64,000 nt of DNA from Sternotherus odoratus (Eukaryota; Chordata; Testudines; Kinosternidae). The notes below the pieces were generated by a model. It was not told where the DNA came from. It searched no databases and saw only the letters and a list, made by a program, of their open reading frames with translations. The stretch spans positions 69,882,390-69,946,389 of the forward strand of contig JAVMKO010000003.1 of the NCBI GenBank assembly GCA_032164245.1. Direction: 5' to 3'. Position numbers and translations under genes: made by a program. Shown here in pieces: positions 48,278-61,155 of the stretch; the stretch's first letter is position 1, and each line of letters starts with the position of its first letter.

Positions 48278-48535
48278 TAAGAACATAAGAATGGCCATAG
48301 TGGGTCAGACCAAAGGTCCATCTAGCTCAGTATCTTGTCTTCTGACAGTGGCCAGAGGGAATGTTTCAGAGGGAATGAACAGAATTGTGCAATAATTAAG
48401 TGATCCATCCCCTGTTGTCCACTCCCAACTTCTAGCAGTCAGAGATTTATGGACACCCAGAGCATGGGGTTGCATCACTGATTATCTTAGCTAGTAGTCA
48501 TTGATGGACCTATCCTCCATGAACATCATTCATCG
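48278..48535 (-). mobile_element. CR1 3' fragment, antisense
   Basis: 'gaacataagaatggccatag', 'tgggtcagaccaaaggtcc', 'atctagctcagtatc' and 'gacctatcctccatga' match the CR1 3' UTR. Confidence 0.88.
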
Positions 48536-48539
48536 ATAT

Positions 48540-49095
48540 ATTAGCAGGAGTGGTGTAATTAAGGCATGAAAAATAATTTTTCTACTCTACTGAGCACTGA
48601 TAAGGCCTCAGCTGGAGCACTGTATCCAGTTCGGAGCACCTTACTTCAGGAAAGATGTGGACAAATTTGAAAAAGTCCAGAGGAGAACTACAAAATGATT
48701 AAAGTCTAGAGAACATGGTCTATGAGGAAAGATTGCAAAAATTTGTTTAGTCTGGACAACAGAAGACTATATGTAAATAAGTTGCTATAAAGAGGAGGGT
48801 GATAAATCTCTTTATTCACTGAGGACTGGATAAGAAGTAATGGGCTTAAATTGCAGAAATGGTGACTTAGGTTAGACATTAGGAAAAACTTCCTAATTGT
48901 AAGGATAGTTAAATACTGGAACAAAATTACCCACAGAACTTGTGGACTCTCCATTATTGGAGATTTTTAAGAACAGGTTAGGAAAACACCTGTAAGTGAT
49001 GGACTAGGAAATACTTAGTCCTTCTGAATGCAGGGGATTGGAGTAGATAACCTGTCATGGTCCCTTCCAGTCCTGTATTTCTATGATTCTATGTT
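48540..49095 (+). mobile_element. CR1 3' fragment, sense
   Basis: 'ggagcactgtatccagttc' and 'gtcccttccagtcctgtatt', ending TTCTATGATTCTATG, the terminal CR1 octamer repeat. It abuts the antisense CR1 at 48278-48535. Confidence 0.88.
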
Positions 49096-49714
49096 GATAG
49101 TTACTCCATGAATGGTCTCAATAGGGACTACTTGCTGAATAAGGTACTACTTAGTGTGATTAATGACGTCAGAATATAGCAACTCATTAGCAATTTTTGA
49201 AATTCAAAAAAAAAGTTTTCTCCCACTGCTTTGAACAATGTGCATAGATAACTGTTCTGAGATTTTTTTTCTGTCAAAGCTGCCCATCCCTGAATAATAT
49301 TTTCATAACTGAAATAAGATTTTTTAGCTGAAATTTAGATGTTCTTCTATTAATCTTAGGAAAATATTTAAACTAATCACCCTTTTAGCTATTCTGAAGA
49401 CGATGAAGCCCATTTTATCTAAATAAGGAGAGAGAGAGAGTTTAGCATTCACTGGAATTCAGAATATTAAAAGCAGTTAGAAGCATTGATGTAGAAACCA
49501 TCAGCAAAGAGCCATTCATGCTGGAAATATGTTTTGCCAGTAGTCTACACTCCCAGTTGAAATTTACAAGTAGATTTTCCCTGTGCTACTTTATCAATGT
49601 GTAAAAATTCCAGGCTAGGGGTTTATTTATTTATTTACACAGACTCATGCATGGAGCAGCATGCTGCACAAAAGAAGATTGGTAAATCTGAAGCTGTATT
49701 TGCAACCTAATCTT
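49096..49714. other. No gene seen
   Basis: AT-rich non-coding DNA. Confidence 0.5.
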
Positions 49715-49860
49715 AGGCCTCGTTTACACTGGGATTTTTGCACTGGCATAGCTACACTAATGTAGCTGCCCTGCTGAGAACCCCTGTTGTAGATGCACCA
49801 TGACAGTATAAAAAGTGACTTGCACCGGCATGGCTTTACCCCACTTTAAACAAGGTAAGC
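49715..49860. mobile_element. Truncated MITE
   Basis: It begins GGCCTCGTTTACACTGGG, a terminus similar to the other MITEs here. 'ctggcatagctacactaatg' is typical interior. The right half is replaced by the GC-rich hAT element. Confidence 0.6.
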
Positions 49861-49862
49861 CA

Positions 49863-50890
49863 CACTGGTGCGGGACAGTCCCGATTTTTTGCCTTTTGTC
49901 CCGCGTCCCGACCATACTTTGGTCGGGACGCCCTTAAGCGGGGAGCACACGCCACGCCCCCACTGCCCCAGGGCCAGGCAGAGACTGGGCGGCCAGGCCT
50001 CTGCACATTCTGGGGGGGGGGGGGGAAGAGAGTTGCTGCTGCCGGCTTGCAGCCAGTGCCGGGCGGTGGAGGGGGCGGGGGGATAGAGAGCCCACTCCCC
50101 TCCCTCCCTGCAGAGACATTGAGGAAGGCGGACTGTGCCCCCTGGCACGGCAGGAGAGCTCTCTGCCACCGGGCACATGCTGGGGAGCCCTGCCTGCATG
50201 CAGGCGCTGGCCAGCAGAGGGAGGCGGGGGCAGAGAGCCCCCCCGAACCTGGCTCCAGCTGCCCCCCTCCCAAGCCTCTCCCCCGGGGTCCCCCGGCCTC
50301 CCCTTGCTGCCCCTTAAACCTTCGGTGGCCCTGGAGCAGAGCGGGACAGAAGCCTCCCTTCTCTCCTCTGCAGGGTCCTAGTGCCTGCCCACTTGTGCTA
50401 CCAGTGATAGGGGTGAGTGAGTGTGCTTCTGGGCGGGGGGGGGGGGCAGGAATGAGGGGGCCCTGCCCCAAAGCTTGCTGCTCCCGGCAGGGAAAGGGCT
50501 GGGGGGAATCCTCCTCTCTGGCCACAGTGACAGAGCAGCCTGCCTGCACCCATCCCAAATCACACCCCAACCCTCTACCAAGCCCTGTGCCTCAAACCCA
50601 TCATCTCCAGCCCTAGCCAGAGCCCTCCCCCCCACATGCCAACCCTTTGTCCTAGCCCTGAGCCCTGCCAGCACCCCAGTCCCAGCCAGAGCCCCCCTGC
50701 ACCTCAACCCTCTTCCCCATGCTACATTACACTATGCAATATTAATTTTAAAAATTTATAGTAAGCAATGCTCTGGGAAAAGGGGAGGGGGTGCTAGTTA
50801 AAATTTTTGCCTAGGGTGCAAAATATCCTTGAAACCCCCCCACCTCACCCAATGTGTCCTGATATTTCACACTTGTGATCTGGTCACCCT
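49863..50890. mobile_element. hAT-type nonautonomous element with GC-rich load
   Basis: The left side has 'gggacagtcccgatttttt' and 'gtcccgaccatac'. The right side has 'tgtcctgatatttcacac' and then 'gatctggtcaccct', whose complement (AGGGTGACCAGATC) is a terminus I recall from reptile hAT MITEs. The outer left terminus is missing. The middle (about 49920-50700) is GC-rich, and its long open frames on both strands look compositional. Confidence 0.6.
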
Positions 50891-50934
50891 AGGAAAGCAA
50901 GATGCCTGGCCTAAAGATTGGCTGCACCTGCTGG

Positions 50935-51195
50935 CCTCAAGACTATAAAAGCTGGGAGGAGGCCAGAAGATGGGGGAGGGGGAGGGGGAGGGGGAAGCAC
51001 GGGATGGTCAGGGAAAGGTTAGTCTGCTGACTGGGGCCTGACTCTGTGGCTAGAAGGAGCCAACTTGGCTGGTAAGCCTGTATATAGCTGGACACTGGTG
51101 GTGGGACAACGCTGTAAATAAAGACACGGGTGCTGCACATTAAAACCCTCTTGGAGATTTATTGGAAGGGGGCAGCAGGAAGACCCCATTACAAG
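50935..51195 (+). mobile_element. LTR-like fragment with TATA box and poly(A) signal
   Basis: CTATAAAAG at 50943-50951 is followed about 165 bp later by AATAAA (51117-51122) and 'gggtgctgcacattaaaacc', the spacing of an LTR U3-R-U5 unit. A (GGGGGA)n-like tract lies between them. No coding region or second LTR is adjacent. Confidence 0.35.
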
Positions 51196-51889
51196 GGCCA
51201 AATCCTGTTTCCCCTGTAAAAGTAAATTTGTGGAAGGGTTCTAGATATGAGGGTTTAGATATCATCATGGTGATCAATGCCCTGTACATGTCTCTCCAGA
51301 TGGAAGAGCTGGTCTAGAAATCATAAAAGAACATTCACAAATAATTTATTTGCCAGTTGAGGGGGAAAAAGACTTGTGCATTATTTATCAGGTCAATATT
51401 ATTCAACCATCAATAGAGCTGGGAGAATAATTTATCAGTTTACTTGTGAATAATTTATTTATCATTTGATGACAGCGGGGGAGGGCTGGAAATTAATGAA
51501 ATAAACTATATTCAGTCATAGGCAGCTAAACAGGCACCAACACAGGAGCTGAGGACGTGGAATCCTCTTCCCAACTTGGCTATAGACTGTGCAGCTGTTT
51601 TGCAACTTCTACAATAGCTCTTGGTTAGCACAGTAGCATTCATTCCTTTTGTCTCAGCATGTGAGGGTTTGGGCCAATGGATCTATGTAGCTGTTGGGAA
51701 CATACGTGGCCACACCACCTCTTCCAGTTCCCCCATTACCTCTGCAAGGCTGGCACCTGAGCCAACACCCATTTCGTGAACAGCAGGACTCATTGATTTC
51801 AGTGTCATTGCATCAGGTCCCTAGAGTGGGCTAGCACGTAGCAGTGTTCTGCAGAACACTGGAGTGACAAAGGCCCCTGGGCAGCTTCC
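51196..51889. other. No gene seen
   Basis: Non-coding DNA with 'aataatttatttgcc' and 'aataatttatttatc' repeats near 51340-51460. Confidence 0.5.
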
Positions 51890-52080
51890 CAGGGAACAAC
51901 TAGAAATAACTGTCTGGACACAGCTTAGAAGTTGTGGCTCAGGCTGGAGCTCGGGCTTTGGAGCCCAACCCCCCTCCCTAGGCAAGAGCCCAAGCTCCAG
52001 CCTCAGTCGCAGCTTCAAAGTGGTGTCTATACAGATAGTTTTCGAGCACTAGCACAAGCCCTGCTAGCCTGAGTCTGTTG
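51890..52080. mobile_element. MITE-like palindromic repeat
   Basis: 'aggctggagctcgggctttg' and 'caagagcccaagctccagcc' form an inverted pair across a C-rich centre. The outer parts are 'actgtctggacacagctt' and 'gtgtctatacagatag'. Ends uncertain. Confidence 0.6.
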
Positions 52081-52098
52081 ACCTCCAGCAGAGTCAGT

Positions 52099-52990
52099 CC
52101 TGGTCTACACTACACATTTAGATCGACAGAAGGCAGCTTACATCAACCTCATTATGTCAGTGAACACACGAAAGCAGGGATCAACAACCTTTGGCGTACG
52201 GCCTGTCAGAGAAATCCACTGGCTGGTTTGTTTACCTGCCACTTCCTGCAGTCCCCATTGGCCTGGTGCAGTGAAACGTGGCCAGTGGGAGCTGTGATCG
52301 GACCAACCTGCAGATGCTGCAAGTAAACAAACTGTCCCAGCCCGCCAGCGGCTTTCCCTGATGGGTTGTGTGCCAAAGGTTGCTGATCCCTGCCCTACGG
52401 CCTTGTCCAGCCGATGTAAATGCCCTACTACACCGACTTAACTCCAACTCCATGAGAGGCCTAGGGCTTATGTCGGTGCAGTTAGGGTGACCCAGTGTCG
52501 GTGTAGACCTTGCATTACTTACTGGGGCTGTTGGCTGTTTTGTCAATTTCAGGGCTCCATGCTGGAATCCTGAAATTGACAAGAAAGCTGGGCAGCTAGA
52601 GCCAGTCTGTTCCCAGCTTCTTGCTCCCAGCCACACTGCACCCATTTGGCTCTCTACTCAGGGCGGCAAGAAGCCCAGGTGGCTGCTTCCTTCTCCCAGC
52701 AGGGAGGAGAGATGCTTGGATGGCTGCCCCCTCACTCTTGCTGAGCAATGGGAGGCAAGAAGCCCAGGTGGCTGCCCCTCCCTCCGGAGAGCAGGGAGCG
52801 GAGCTTAGCTGAGAACCCTGGCCCTCAGCCCCCCACACTGACCCTCTTCAGTTGGTGGAAGTGCTCCTGGTGAGGACACGCCCCAAGAGCAGGAGGGTAG
52901 CATGGACATCAGCCACTGCAGTAAATTACAGTGGGGACTGTAAGTCGACCCAACATAGGTAGACTTAAGTCCGTAGTATAGACATGCCCT
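52099..52990. mobile_element. MITE with nested hAT copy
   Basis: The ends CCTGGTCTACACTACACA and, inverted, AGGGCATGTCTATACTACGG bracket the hAT MITE at 52175-52392 and a roughly 350-bp GC-rich section (52500-52860) with 'aagaagcccaggtggctgc' repeated. This gives a relative age: the outer element is older than the hAT. Confidence 0.7.
52175..52392. mobile_element. Palindromic hAT MITE, copy 2 of 3
   Basis: The ends CAGGGATCAACAACC and, inverted, CAGGGATCAGCAACC match at 14 of 15. It is shorter than the other two copies (218 bp), with part of the centre deleted. The flanking octamers do not match. Confidence 0.88.
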
Positions 52991-53415
52991 CAGTGTGCCA
53001 ACAACCCACTGAGTGCAGCTGGCCCTGAGAGTGGGCCTGCACCACCTGCCTGATGGCAGGAGTCAGCGGGCTGATAGTAGAAGCAGCTGTTGATAGACTT
53101 CTCAATGCACTCCTACTTTACAGCTGTGCTTGGTCCTGTCTCTGCTTACACTGTCTCTAGCCTTGCCCCTCCCTTAACTGCTCCTGCTCCAGCCCCCAAC
53201 TTCTTCCTAATTTCTGACTCCCACCTTCGACCCTCCACTACACCTTCTGACTGTGAATCCAGTTTACCCTTAGGCTTAAATTTTAATTTCTGACACCAAG
53301 CTATGATTCTTGGTTTTGCTCCTGGTTCCATTTGGATTCAGCTCTAATTGGTAGCTGGAATCTTGCTCCAACCACTACGCCAGACTGCCCATGACTCGGT
53401 CGCCAACACTTCAGC

Positions 53416-54030
53416 CATAGAATCATACAAACATAGGGCTGGAAGAGAGCTTAAGAGTTCATCTAGTTCACTCTCCCTGCTGAGTCAGAATCAAATACAC
53501 CTAGACTATCCCTGACAGGTGTTGGTCTACCCTGTTCTGAAAAACCTTCAATGACAGGAATTCCACAACCCCCCTTGGTAACCTATTTCAGTGTTTAACT
53601 ATCCTTACAGTTAGAAAGATTTTCCTGATAGCTAACCTTAATTTTCTGCAAATTAAGCCCATTACTTCTTGTCCTACCTTCAGTGAACATGGAGAACACT
53701 TGATCACCATCCTCTTGATAACAGTTCTTAACATATTTGAAGACTCTTATCAGTTCCCCACTCCCGTTAATAAACCCCAGAATGACTTTTTTTTTTTTTG
53801 CAACTGCATCACATTGTTGATTCACATTCATTTACGATCCACTATAACCCCCTGGATACTTTTCTGCAGTAGTCCTGTCTAGCAAGCTACTCCCCATTTT
53901 GAATTTGTGCATTTGATTTTAATTCCCTAAGTCCAGTGCTTTTCACTTGTCTTTGTTGAATTTAATCTTACGTATTTCAGACTTCTCCAATTTATCAAGA
54001 TCACCTTGAATTCTACTCCTGTCCTCCAGT
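53416..54030 (-). mobile_element. CR1 fragment, antisense
   Basis: 'catagaatcatacaaacata', 'ggaattccacaaccccc', 'ttaagcccattacttcttg' and 'ttgtcctacc', then deeper CR1 text ('ccccctggatacttttctg', 'cacttgtctttgttgaat'). A T-run lies near 53787. Confidence 0.87.
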
Positions 54031-57000
54031 ACAGTTGAACTGAAGTTGGTCACTGCATTTTGTGGTTTTGGCTCAGTAAGCTACAGGATCCGGTCCCATA
54101 TTTCTAGGCAAGTAAAACAAAATCCTCTCTGAGAAATATCTTTGATAAGATGTTGTTGTGCATGAAAATAAAAACACATTTCATTTTGCAACTGAAGAAA
54201 TTAAAATCTTCAGCGAATACATCAACAAACTAATAAGATCTACAACATATCTTGCAAGTTCAGCTATGAAATTGATTCTTGTAGTGCTTAGAAATTAAAC
54301 AATAAAGAACACATATTCAAACGTAAATAAATCCTTGCCACCCTCTCCTCTCAGCGCATGTGTTTTCAGGTTTGTTAGTGTGCCATGCACCAATTCCAAT
54401 GACAATCTTTTTTTAAAACAACGTTTAGGTTTGTTTAATTTAAAAGCATCTTCTTTAAAGGTGGCTGTGGAAGGAAAAATTCACTTGCGTTCTGAGATGT
54501 GTAATTCGTTCAAATGTATGCCTCAACTGTAGAAAATATTTCACTGGTTTGTTTCAGTTTGCCTTGCCTCCACTCAACAAAGCCATAGCAAATCCACCCT
54601 GAACAATAACCATGAGCAACAGCAGACTGCTATCAATACAAATCAAAGGAATTGCTTATGTTGCATTATTATCTCACAGTATAACAGCTGTCATAAAAAT
54701 ATAAGGAAGCCTGTGTATGTGAGCAGTGGAGTCTGTTCTCCCTTCAGTGGATTAGGTTTAATGGGAAATATGTTTGTAATTTTGGGGGGGAAATAGACAC
54801 CCTTTATAAAACAAAGGGTAAGTGAAAAGAAAACTACTGGCGTATCTATGTCTATCTATCAGGATTGTTTTGCTCTTTGTTCCTTTGTTAACCACAAAGT
54901 GTAAGTGCTGAAAATAAAACAGAAGGAAAGTTTATGAATTATACACAGTCAGAGTTTATTACTGATCTCTGCTCATCCTCTTGGGAATCGTTGCAGGAAC
55001 AGCTTTGAGCAAATTCCAAAATTTCAAATGGGCTCTCCATTTCTTTATCTCATTCAGCTTTTGATATTGTGCATAAATTATTTATCATAGCTACCATTAT
55101 TTCGTTAGCTTGAGTTGTCCTCTGGCACCGTGTCTGCAGAATGATATTCACTCTGCATTTGCAATTACTAAACTTAAAAGAAATCAGTTAATTCTTCCTC
55201 TGTTCAGCACTCTCATTTAGCAGAATGATGTGTTAAGGACTGAGATGTGAACTGAATCTCATTCTGACCCTGAATCCTAATTACTCTTTTAATCTTGCTA
55301 TTTCATTGGAATATGTAACTAAAGTTTATGTACGAAATATTTCTTTTTTTTTTAAAAGGGGGATCGAGTGGGAAATAGGTTTTTTCCACATCATAAAATT
55401 GTCATTAGCGCTTCACTGAATGATGTGCTGGTAAATTTAGAACAGGCTTCTCTCTTACACACTTTAAGCCAGATTCCTTGAAGGTAATTTTTGAAGTAGG
55501 TCCACCCAGGGCACCCCAATCGCAGGAGTAACTGAACAGAACTGTTTCTCAATTACTGCCTCTTAAAACGTGTGAAAGAGGCACCTCGTTGTTTCTCAGT
55601 CCAATAAATTCAAAAATATTCTTGAGAAAATCTTGTTTATTCTGGTTGATTTCCTCTCCTATTGCTCCTGTGCTGTGCCTATGTCTCTTCCCTCTTACAC
55701 TGCTCCATCATGGATATCAATATCATTTCTAGTTCCCAGTGGCTGCTGGCCATTTCCATTTTAAAACATGCAGTTGTAGTTTTGCATCTAAAACAGGCTG
55801 ATGTACTGCAGCAGTGGCCCGATTCATCTTCCTCTCGTATGCTGTAGAAAGGGGCTCAGAGTCCTGCTGATGCAGACCAGCCTCCTCACACTTGTGGAAG
55901 TGCCTGCCAGGGGGCACAGTCATACCACTCCTGCCCCCTTGCACCTCCCATTCTGGAGTCCTCCTGGGAAAGAGGAGAGAGGATGGTGGCTGGAGAGAGG
56001 GCGATCTGTGTCCAATTCGGATTTACCTGCACAAAGCACTTCTGAGGCAACGAGGCCCAGCTCCAACAAAGCACTAAAGCAGGTGCATCACTTTAAACGT
56101 GTGGGAAATCTCATTGACCCTAAAGGGACTCTTCTTATGTTTGAAGTTAAGAGCTCTGCTGGAATGGAATGTGCTGGGGAGAGTCACTCCTGCCCCATAG
56201 CAGCAGTGTACTGTGTTTCTCTCCTGAGGCAGCTGTCAGTACACATTTTAGGCAGCAATGCCTTCTACTCAGATGGGCCATTTACCTACATCTGCAAAGC
56301 AGACCTCATGTTCTGCAAGTGTCGGGTCATGACTAGCTATAGCAGCAATAATTACTACACAGCCTGAAACTCTGTTAATACTAATGGCCTCTGGTAAATC
56401 ATTTCATTTGTCTTCCATACAGATCTTTAGATCAACTCAATCTTTGAAGTTGTTTCTTTCCTCATCTCTCCATATAAATTGTAGCTATTTCCAATCTATC
56501 TTATTTTTCCATTAGAAATAATGATTTTTTTGGGGTACCCAGATAAGTGAAAGCCCAGTATGACATCCTTTACTCATGACAAGTTGTATTTACTTTTGTG
56601 AGTAACACCACTAAAATCAATAGAGCTATTTTTGACTGAGTGCTACTCATCATGAGTAAGGGGCTCAGAACCTAAGGTTAAATCCTGGCACCGCGAAAGT
56701 CAGTGGCAAAGCTCCCACTGTCATCAATGGAATCTGGCCTTTAGAGAATTACTAATGGCATAGGGAGTCTTTCACCTCCAGGTTATCAGCTCTCATTAAT
56801 ATTCAGCTCTCAGAATACATTATAGTGACACCATGGCAATGTTTTAGGTGTGCTAATGGAATTGTCATCTTGTGTTTAAAAATGAAGGCACATGTAATAT
56901 ATAACTTGGCACAAAGGTAGGGCTGAGTTGAGATTTTAAACACAGAAAATACTACACTGATGCCCTCCCCTTTTATTGGTTTTTTTTGGGGGGCGGGAGT

Positions 57001-58651
57001 TTAGTGCTTGTAAATGATATGGGTATAATATCCCTGGCCACATACAAGGTACAACCCAGACAGCTCCAGTACAAGTTTCCCCGAACTACCTCACCAATGT
57101 GCCTCAAACCTGCCATAGAAGGATCACCTCTAGAAGTGAGAGACCGGTGACTACAATGTTATGCAAATACACCTGCCTCTACTGTTACTTTGTCCTCCCA
57201 CTGCCCTTCCCACCATCTTTCTGTTGACTGACTTGCTCCATTTTGTCTAAATCTTAGAATGGGAGATCTCTGGGTCAGGAGCGGTCTGTTATTACTTTCT
57301 ATGGTATCTAGGGTAACTGGGTTCTGATCACTATGTACAGCCCATAGGCAGTAATGTAATAATAAATAATAGTTCAATAGCTGAGACTACGAACAAACAG
57401 TGCCAATTCTGACTGTGCCCCGCCTTGCACTTGATGCACACCCAGATCTGCAAGCCTGGGGAACCAGACTGATTTAAAAACAAAACACAACATTTTTCCT
57501 GCATTCTTACAGCTCTGATCAAAACACACACACACACACAATCCGCCATACAGCTAGCAGTGAGTTTGTACTTCTTGCTGCACCAGGCAAAAGCATTATC
57601 TGACTCTTAGAGCTGTAACAGCTTCTTTCCATCTCCAACAATCACAGAATGCTTGCCTTTGAAATATATTGTCTGAGCTGAATATTTATGGGCAGCATTT
57701 CTGAAGAGTAATACTTTGTTTATAGCATAAAGGTAAAAAACCGTAGTGATTTTGTTGCACATTTCTATGCATCATTATTGTAGAAGCCAGAGAAATGGCT
57801 ATTCCCACCACAGTAAGACACCCATTGTTGTTATTTTCTTTTGTAAAGGATTGACTATAAATGTTACATAACAATAACAGCTGTTACGCTGATCCTTTGA
57901 ACAAAACAGAAGATAATGCAATTGAGCTTGCTTTTGGCGAAGGAGGGTCAGTTCAGAGGGATGTCTAATGCTTTAGATTAAAATGTGGAGGAGTATATTT
58001 GATACCAGTTCATGACTGTGAATTCCAATGCATTCATTTTCTGTTGTTATAATATGTATTTCCTGTACATTTCCCTGGAAGTTTGCCATTTTCACACCCT
58101 CAATGGCCACAAGAGCTGAAAAAAGTTGGGTGAACCATGGAGCGCCTTGTGCCAGTGGCTGTTTCTCAGACTACACACATCAGCTTGGATAACAAAATCA
58201 CTCCAGCAACATTTCTTCCTTCTTGTCAGGGGCAACTGCCATCTCACCACCAAGAAAAACAGACCACCACCTCTCTCCCACCCAGACAACACAAGTGACT
58301 GAGTTAAATCCTTAGCTGGGACCAGCAGTGCACTGAGCTATGCCAACCAACAGTGATGTTTCCACTACCTGATAGCAGATCTGCTTGAAATTCATAGTGA
58401 AAGTGTAATTCTGTTTCTTTTACTGTTTGGGGGAACAGTACACAAAGCAAACAACAAAACAAAACATGTCTAATTTACTTTAAAAAAATCAAGCGATGTG
58501 TACATTTTTTCATAAAATATATCTGTTTACCAATACCCACCCTTCAAGGGCGGGGAGAGACTTTGAAAACAAACAGGTTTTTTCATCAAATTTCTGTTTT
58601 AAAAACAAGGAAACTATTTTAAATTAGAATTTCAGTGGAAGATTCATGATC
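54031..58651. other. HS3ST5 upstream/intronic DNA; no exon seen
   Basis: Mostly AT-rich, repeat-poor sequence. 56560-56760 resembles an old dispersed sauropsid repeat. A short CA tract lies at 57523-57540. A 188-codon open frame at 55801-56367 has no recognisable motif. Confidence 0.5.
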
Positions 58652-58659
58652 TCATAGAG

Positions 58660-58992
58660 CAGGGATCGGCAACCTTTGGCAAGCAGCCCGTCAGAGAAAT
58701 CCGCTGGTGGGCCGGGACGGTTTGTTTACCTGCAGCGTCCTCAGGTCCAACCGATCGCAGCTTCCACTAGCTGCGGTTCGCTGCTCCAGGCCAATCGGGG
58801 CTATGGGAAGAGGCGTGGGCTGAGGGATATGCTGGCCACCACTTCCCGCAGCTCCCATTGGCCTGGAATGACGAACCGTGGCCCGTGGGACCTGCGATCG
58901 GCCGAACCTCTGGATGCTTCAGGTAAGCAAACCATCCCAGCCCGCCAGCGGATTTCCCTGATGGGCCACATGCCAAAGGTTGCCGATCCCTG
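58660..58992. mobile_element. Palindromic hAT MITE, copy 3 of 3
   Basis: The ends CAGGGATCGGCAACCTTTGG are exactly mirrored at 58992. The flanking octamers TCATAGAG and CCATAGAA match at 6 of 8, as expected for an aged hAT target duplication. It is the best-preserved copy. Confidence 0.92.
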
Positions 58993-59000
58993 CCATAGAA

Positions 59001-60671
59001 GTTTATCACAATGCTGTGCTGAAAGAAAGATTCTCAATGAATTTATTGGTTCTCCAAGGGCTTTTTGGACCTCCTAAATTCCAGCTCTGCAAAGGCTATT
59101 CCATATTGTAACGAGGAAGAACCATCTCCTCTCTGCAGAATGACAGATTAAATTCTTCTGGCTCCCCATTTCTAGCTCTGACATATTGTAAGTGAATTTC
59201 AAAGAGCCCAAATTGCTGATTCCTCTTTTAATTTATACACAGACAGGAAAAGAATAAGGTTCATTTATTTATCCATCCCCAGCCATTTTGTTTGCCTGTG
59301 TTAATCTAATAGGTTAGCTTGTTGCAGCTGACTCTCTCGGCCCCCAAGTTGTTAGCAGCATTGATAAGCAACAGGTCCCTGTATGAAGGAAATGGCAATT
59401 AGGATCTTGGGAAGATGGTACTGGTAACATTGGGACTGATTTCTTTACAGCTGCAGGGAAGACTTTTAAAAAGAGTCTGAGGCTCCAAATTACCAGAACT
59501 TTACTAGCTCAAATCTGTTTCAGAGGTGGATTAGGGAGAAGAAAGTTGTGACTATGTGACCTCAAAATTATGTGTTTCCAGACAGCAGTGAGCAGAGAAA
59601 GGAGGCATCCCCACAGATGATACCACAATAAATGAAGAAATCCCAAACACAATGACAATGGGTCTATGGGGAGATGTGTCTGACAACAATGATTATGAGA
59701 AAAGCAATAGTGATACAGAAAAGATCACCCCTAAACTATTGGGTATTGTTTTCCCTTTAGGACAGCATCACTGAAACCTTGCCTCACTTACTAATAGTGG
59801 AAAATAAACTAAAGCACCAAACAGTAATTAGTCATAATCAGTAAGAAGTAGCTCTGAAATTAATTAGGTATGTGCATGCTCAGCATTTTTCACGATAAGG
59901 CTGTAGGTGACTTTGGACAAGTCACTTGCCCTTGTGAGTTAAAAAGTAAAGGCAGAATTACATTATAAAACAGATCCTGCAGCTGAGCTCTGCTATCCTG
60001 AGTAAGCAATTTTTAAAAAATATGGTTGGAGCATTAATTTGCTTCTACTCTACAGGAACTCCCTAGGTTCCCCGCAAACTCTGAAAAACCTCTGGTGGAT
60101 GATACCACATATAGCTCCTCTTGCTACCCGCTTCACAAGTCTGGAGTGGAGATAAATCAGCTTCAGTGCTTACTAATGTTCTGCCGTTCTTATTTAAGCT
60201 CGCTGGGGTGACTCTGAGTTGAAGAAGGTGATTCTCAGCCACTGCAAATTGTTGTAACACCATTGCCGTCAGTAGAGCTATGGTGATTTACATTCACTGA
60301 AGAACTAGCAATAAGGGTTGTTGGGGTTTTTTGCATCCAAGAACTTATATATCTGTCACCAGTGCATTCCCCCATCCTTCCTTGTGAATGAGGTAAAGAA
60401 TTCATTAAAATTGTTCTTCATAGCCTACATCTTCTTTGACTAAATTATCCCTACTGCCTTAAGAGCCCTATTGATTAATTTAATGGACCTTTTACTCTTT
60501 CTGTAGTGGAAGTATGTCTTATCTTCTTGGGTTATCTTCACTTTATTCTATTTTAGATATTCTTAGACTCATTCTTCATTTTTCTACTCTTTTTGTAACT
60601 TATATACCAGCTGAGACTTTGGGGATGATATCACAAGAAGTTCTTAGCCACGTCTAATCACATGCAGGTCC
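59001..60671. other. No gene seen
   Basis: AT-rich non-coding DNA, no repeat family recognised. Confidence 0.5.
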
Positions 60672-60679
60672 TTCCCCAG

Positions 60680-61147
60680 CAGGGCCGGCGACAGATATTT
60701 GGGCCCCCCCCAGCCCAGCCGACAGCGGCTGGGGAGACCCCAGCCCAGCCGGTGCTCCCCCCCCCCAGCTGACAGCAGCTGGGGGAGGAAGCCCAGCCGG
60801 CCTCCCCCCTGCCCAGCCCAACCGGCGCTCCCCCCCAGCTGACAGCTGGCGGCAGCGGGAGCGAGAGCCCGGGAGTGGCGTGAGCCGCCCTTGCTGCTCC
60901 CTCCCTCTCCCCGCGCGCCCTTTCTCCCCCGGACTGCGCTGCTGCCGCCGGCTGGGCTCACTGCTCCTGCCGGGGCCAGGCGTGCTCGTCCGGGGGGAGA
61001 GCCGCGCCGCCTCCCCGCCCCTTCCCCGCTCTCCAGGCGCGGCGACAAGGGGGGACGACAACGGGTACAGCTGTGTACCGGCCCCCCCCCTAAAGTCAGG
61101 GGGCCCGGTACAGCTGTACCCGTAGTACCCCCCTGTCGCCGGCCCTG
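60680..61147. mobile_element. GC-rich hAT-type MITE
   Basis: The ends CAGGGCCGGCGACAG are perfectly mirrored at 61147. The flanking octamers TTCCCCAG (60672-60679) and CTCCCCAG (61148-61155) match at 7 of 8. Inside, a stem formed by GGGTACAGCTG and CAGCTGTACCC lies near the right end, and the middle is CpG-rich. No transposase frame is present. Confidence 0.88.
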
Positions 61148-61155
61148 CTCCCCAG

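Noticed and set aside
49836..50801. Overlapping open frames of 109-244 codons at a CpG-rich site
   Set aside because: Open on both strands, Pro/Ala/Gly-rich, no domains, and inside a hAT-type element. Not taken as a gene or as a CpG-island promoter.
55801..56367. 188-codon open frame
   Set aside because: No recognised domain, no nearby splice signals that make a gene model, and composition like the surroundings.
60640..61150. CpG island as the HS3ST5 promoter
   Set aside because: The CpG-rich segment is bounded exactly by hAT ends and a target duplication, so it is transposon sequence. No linked exon is visible.
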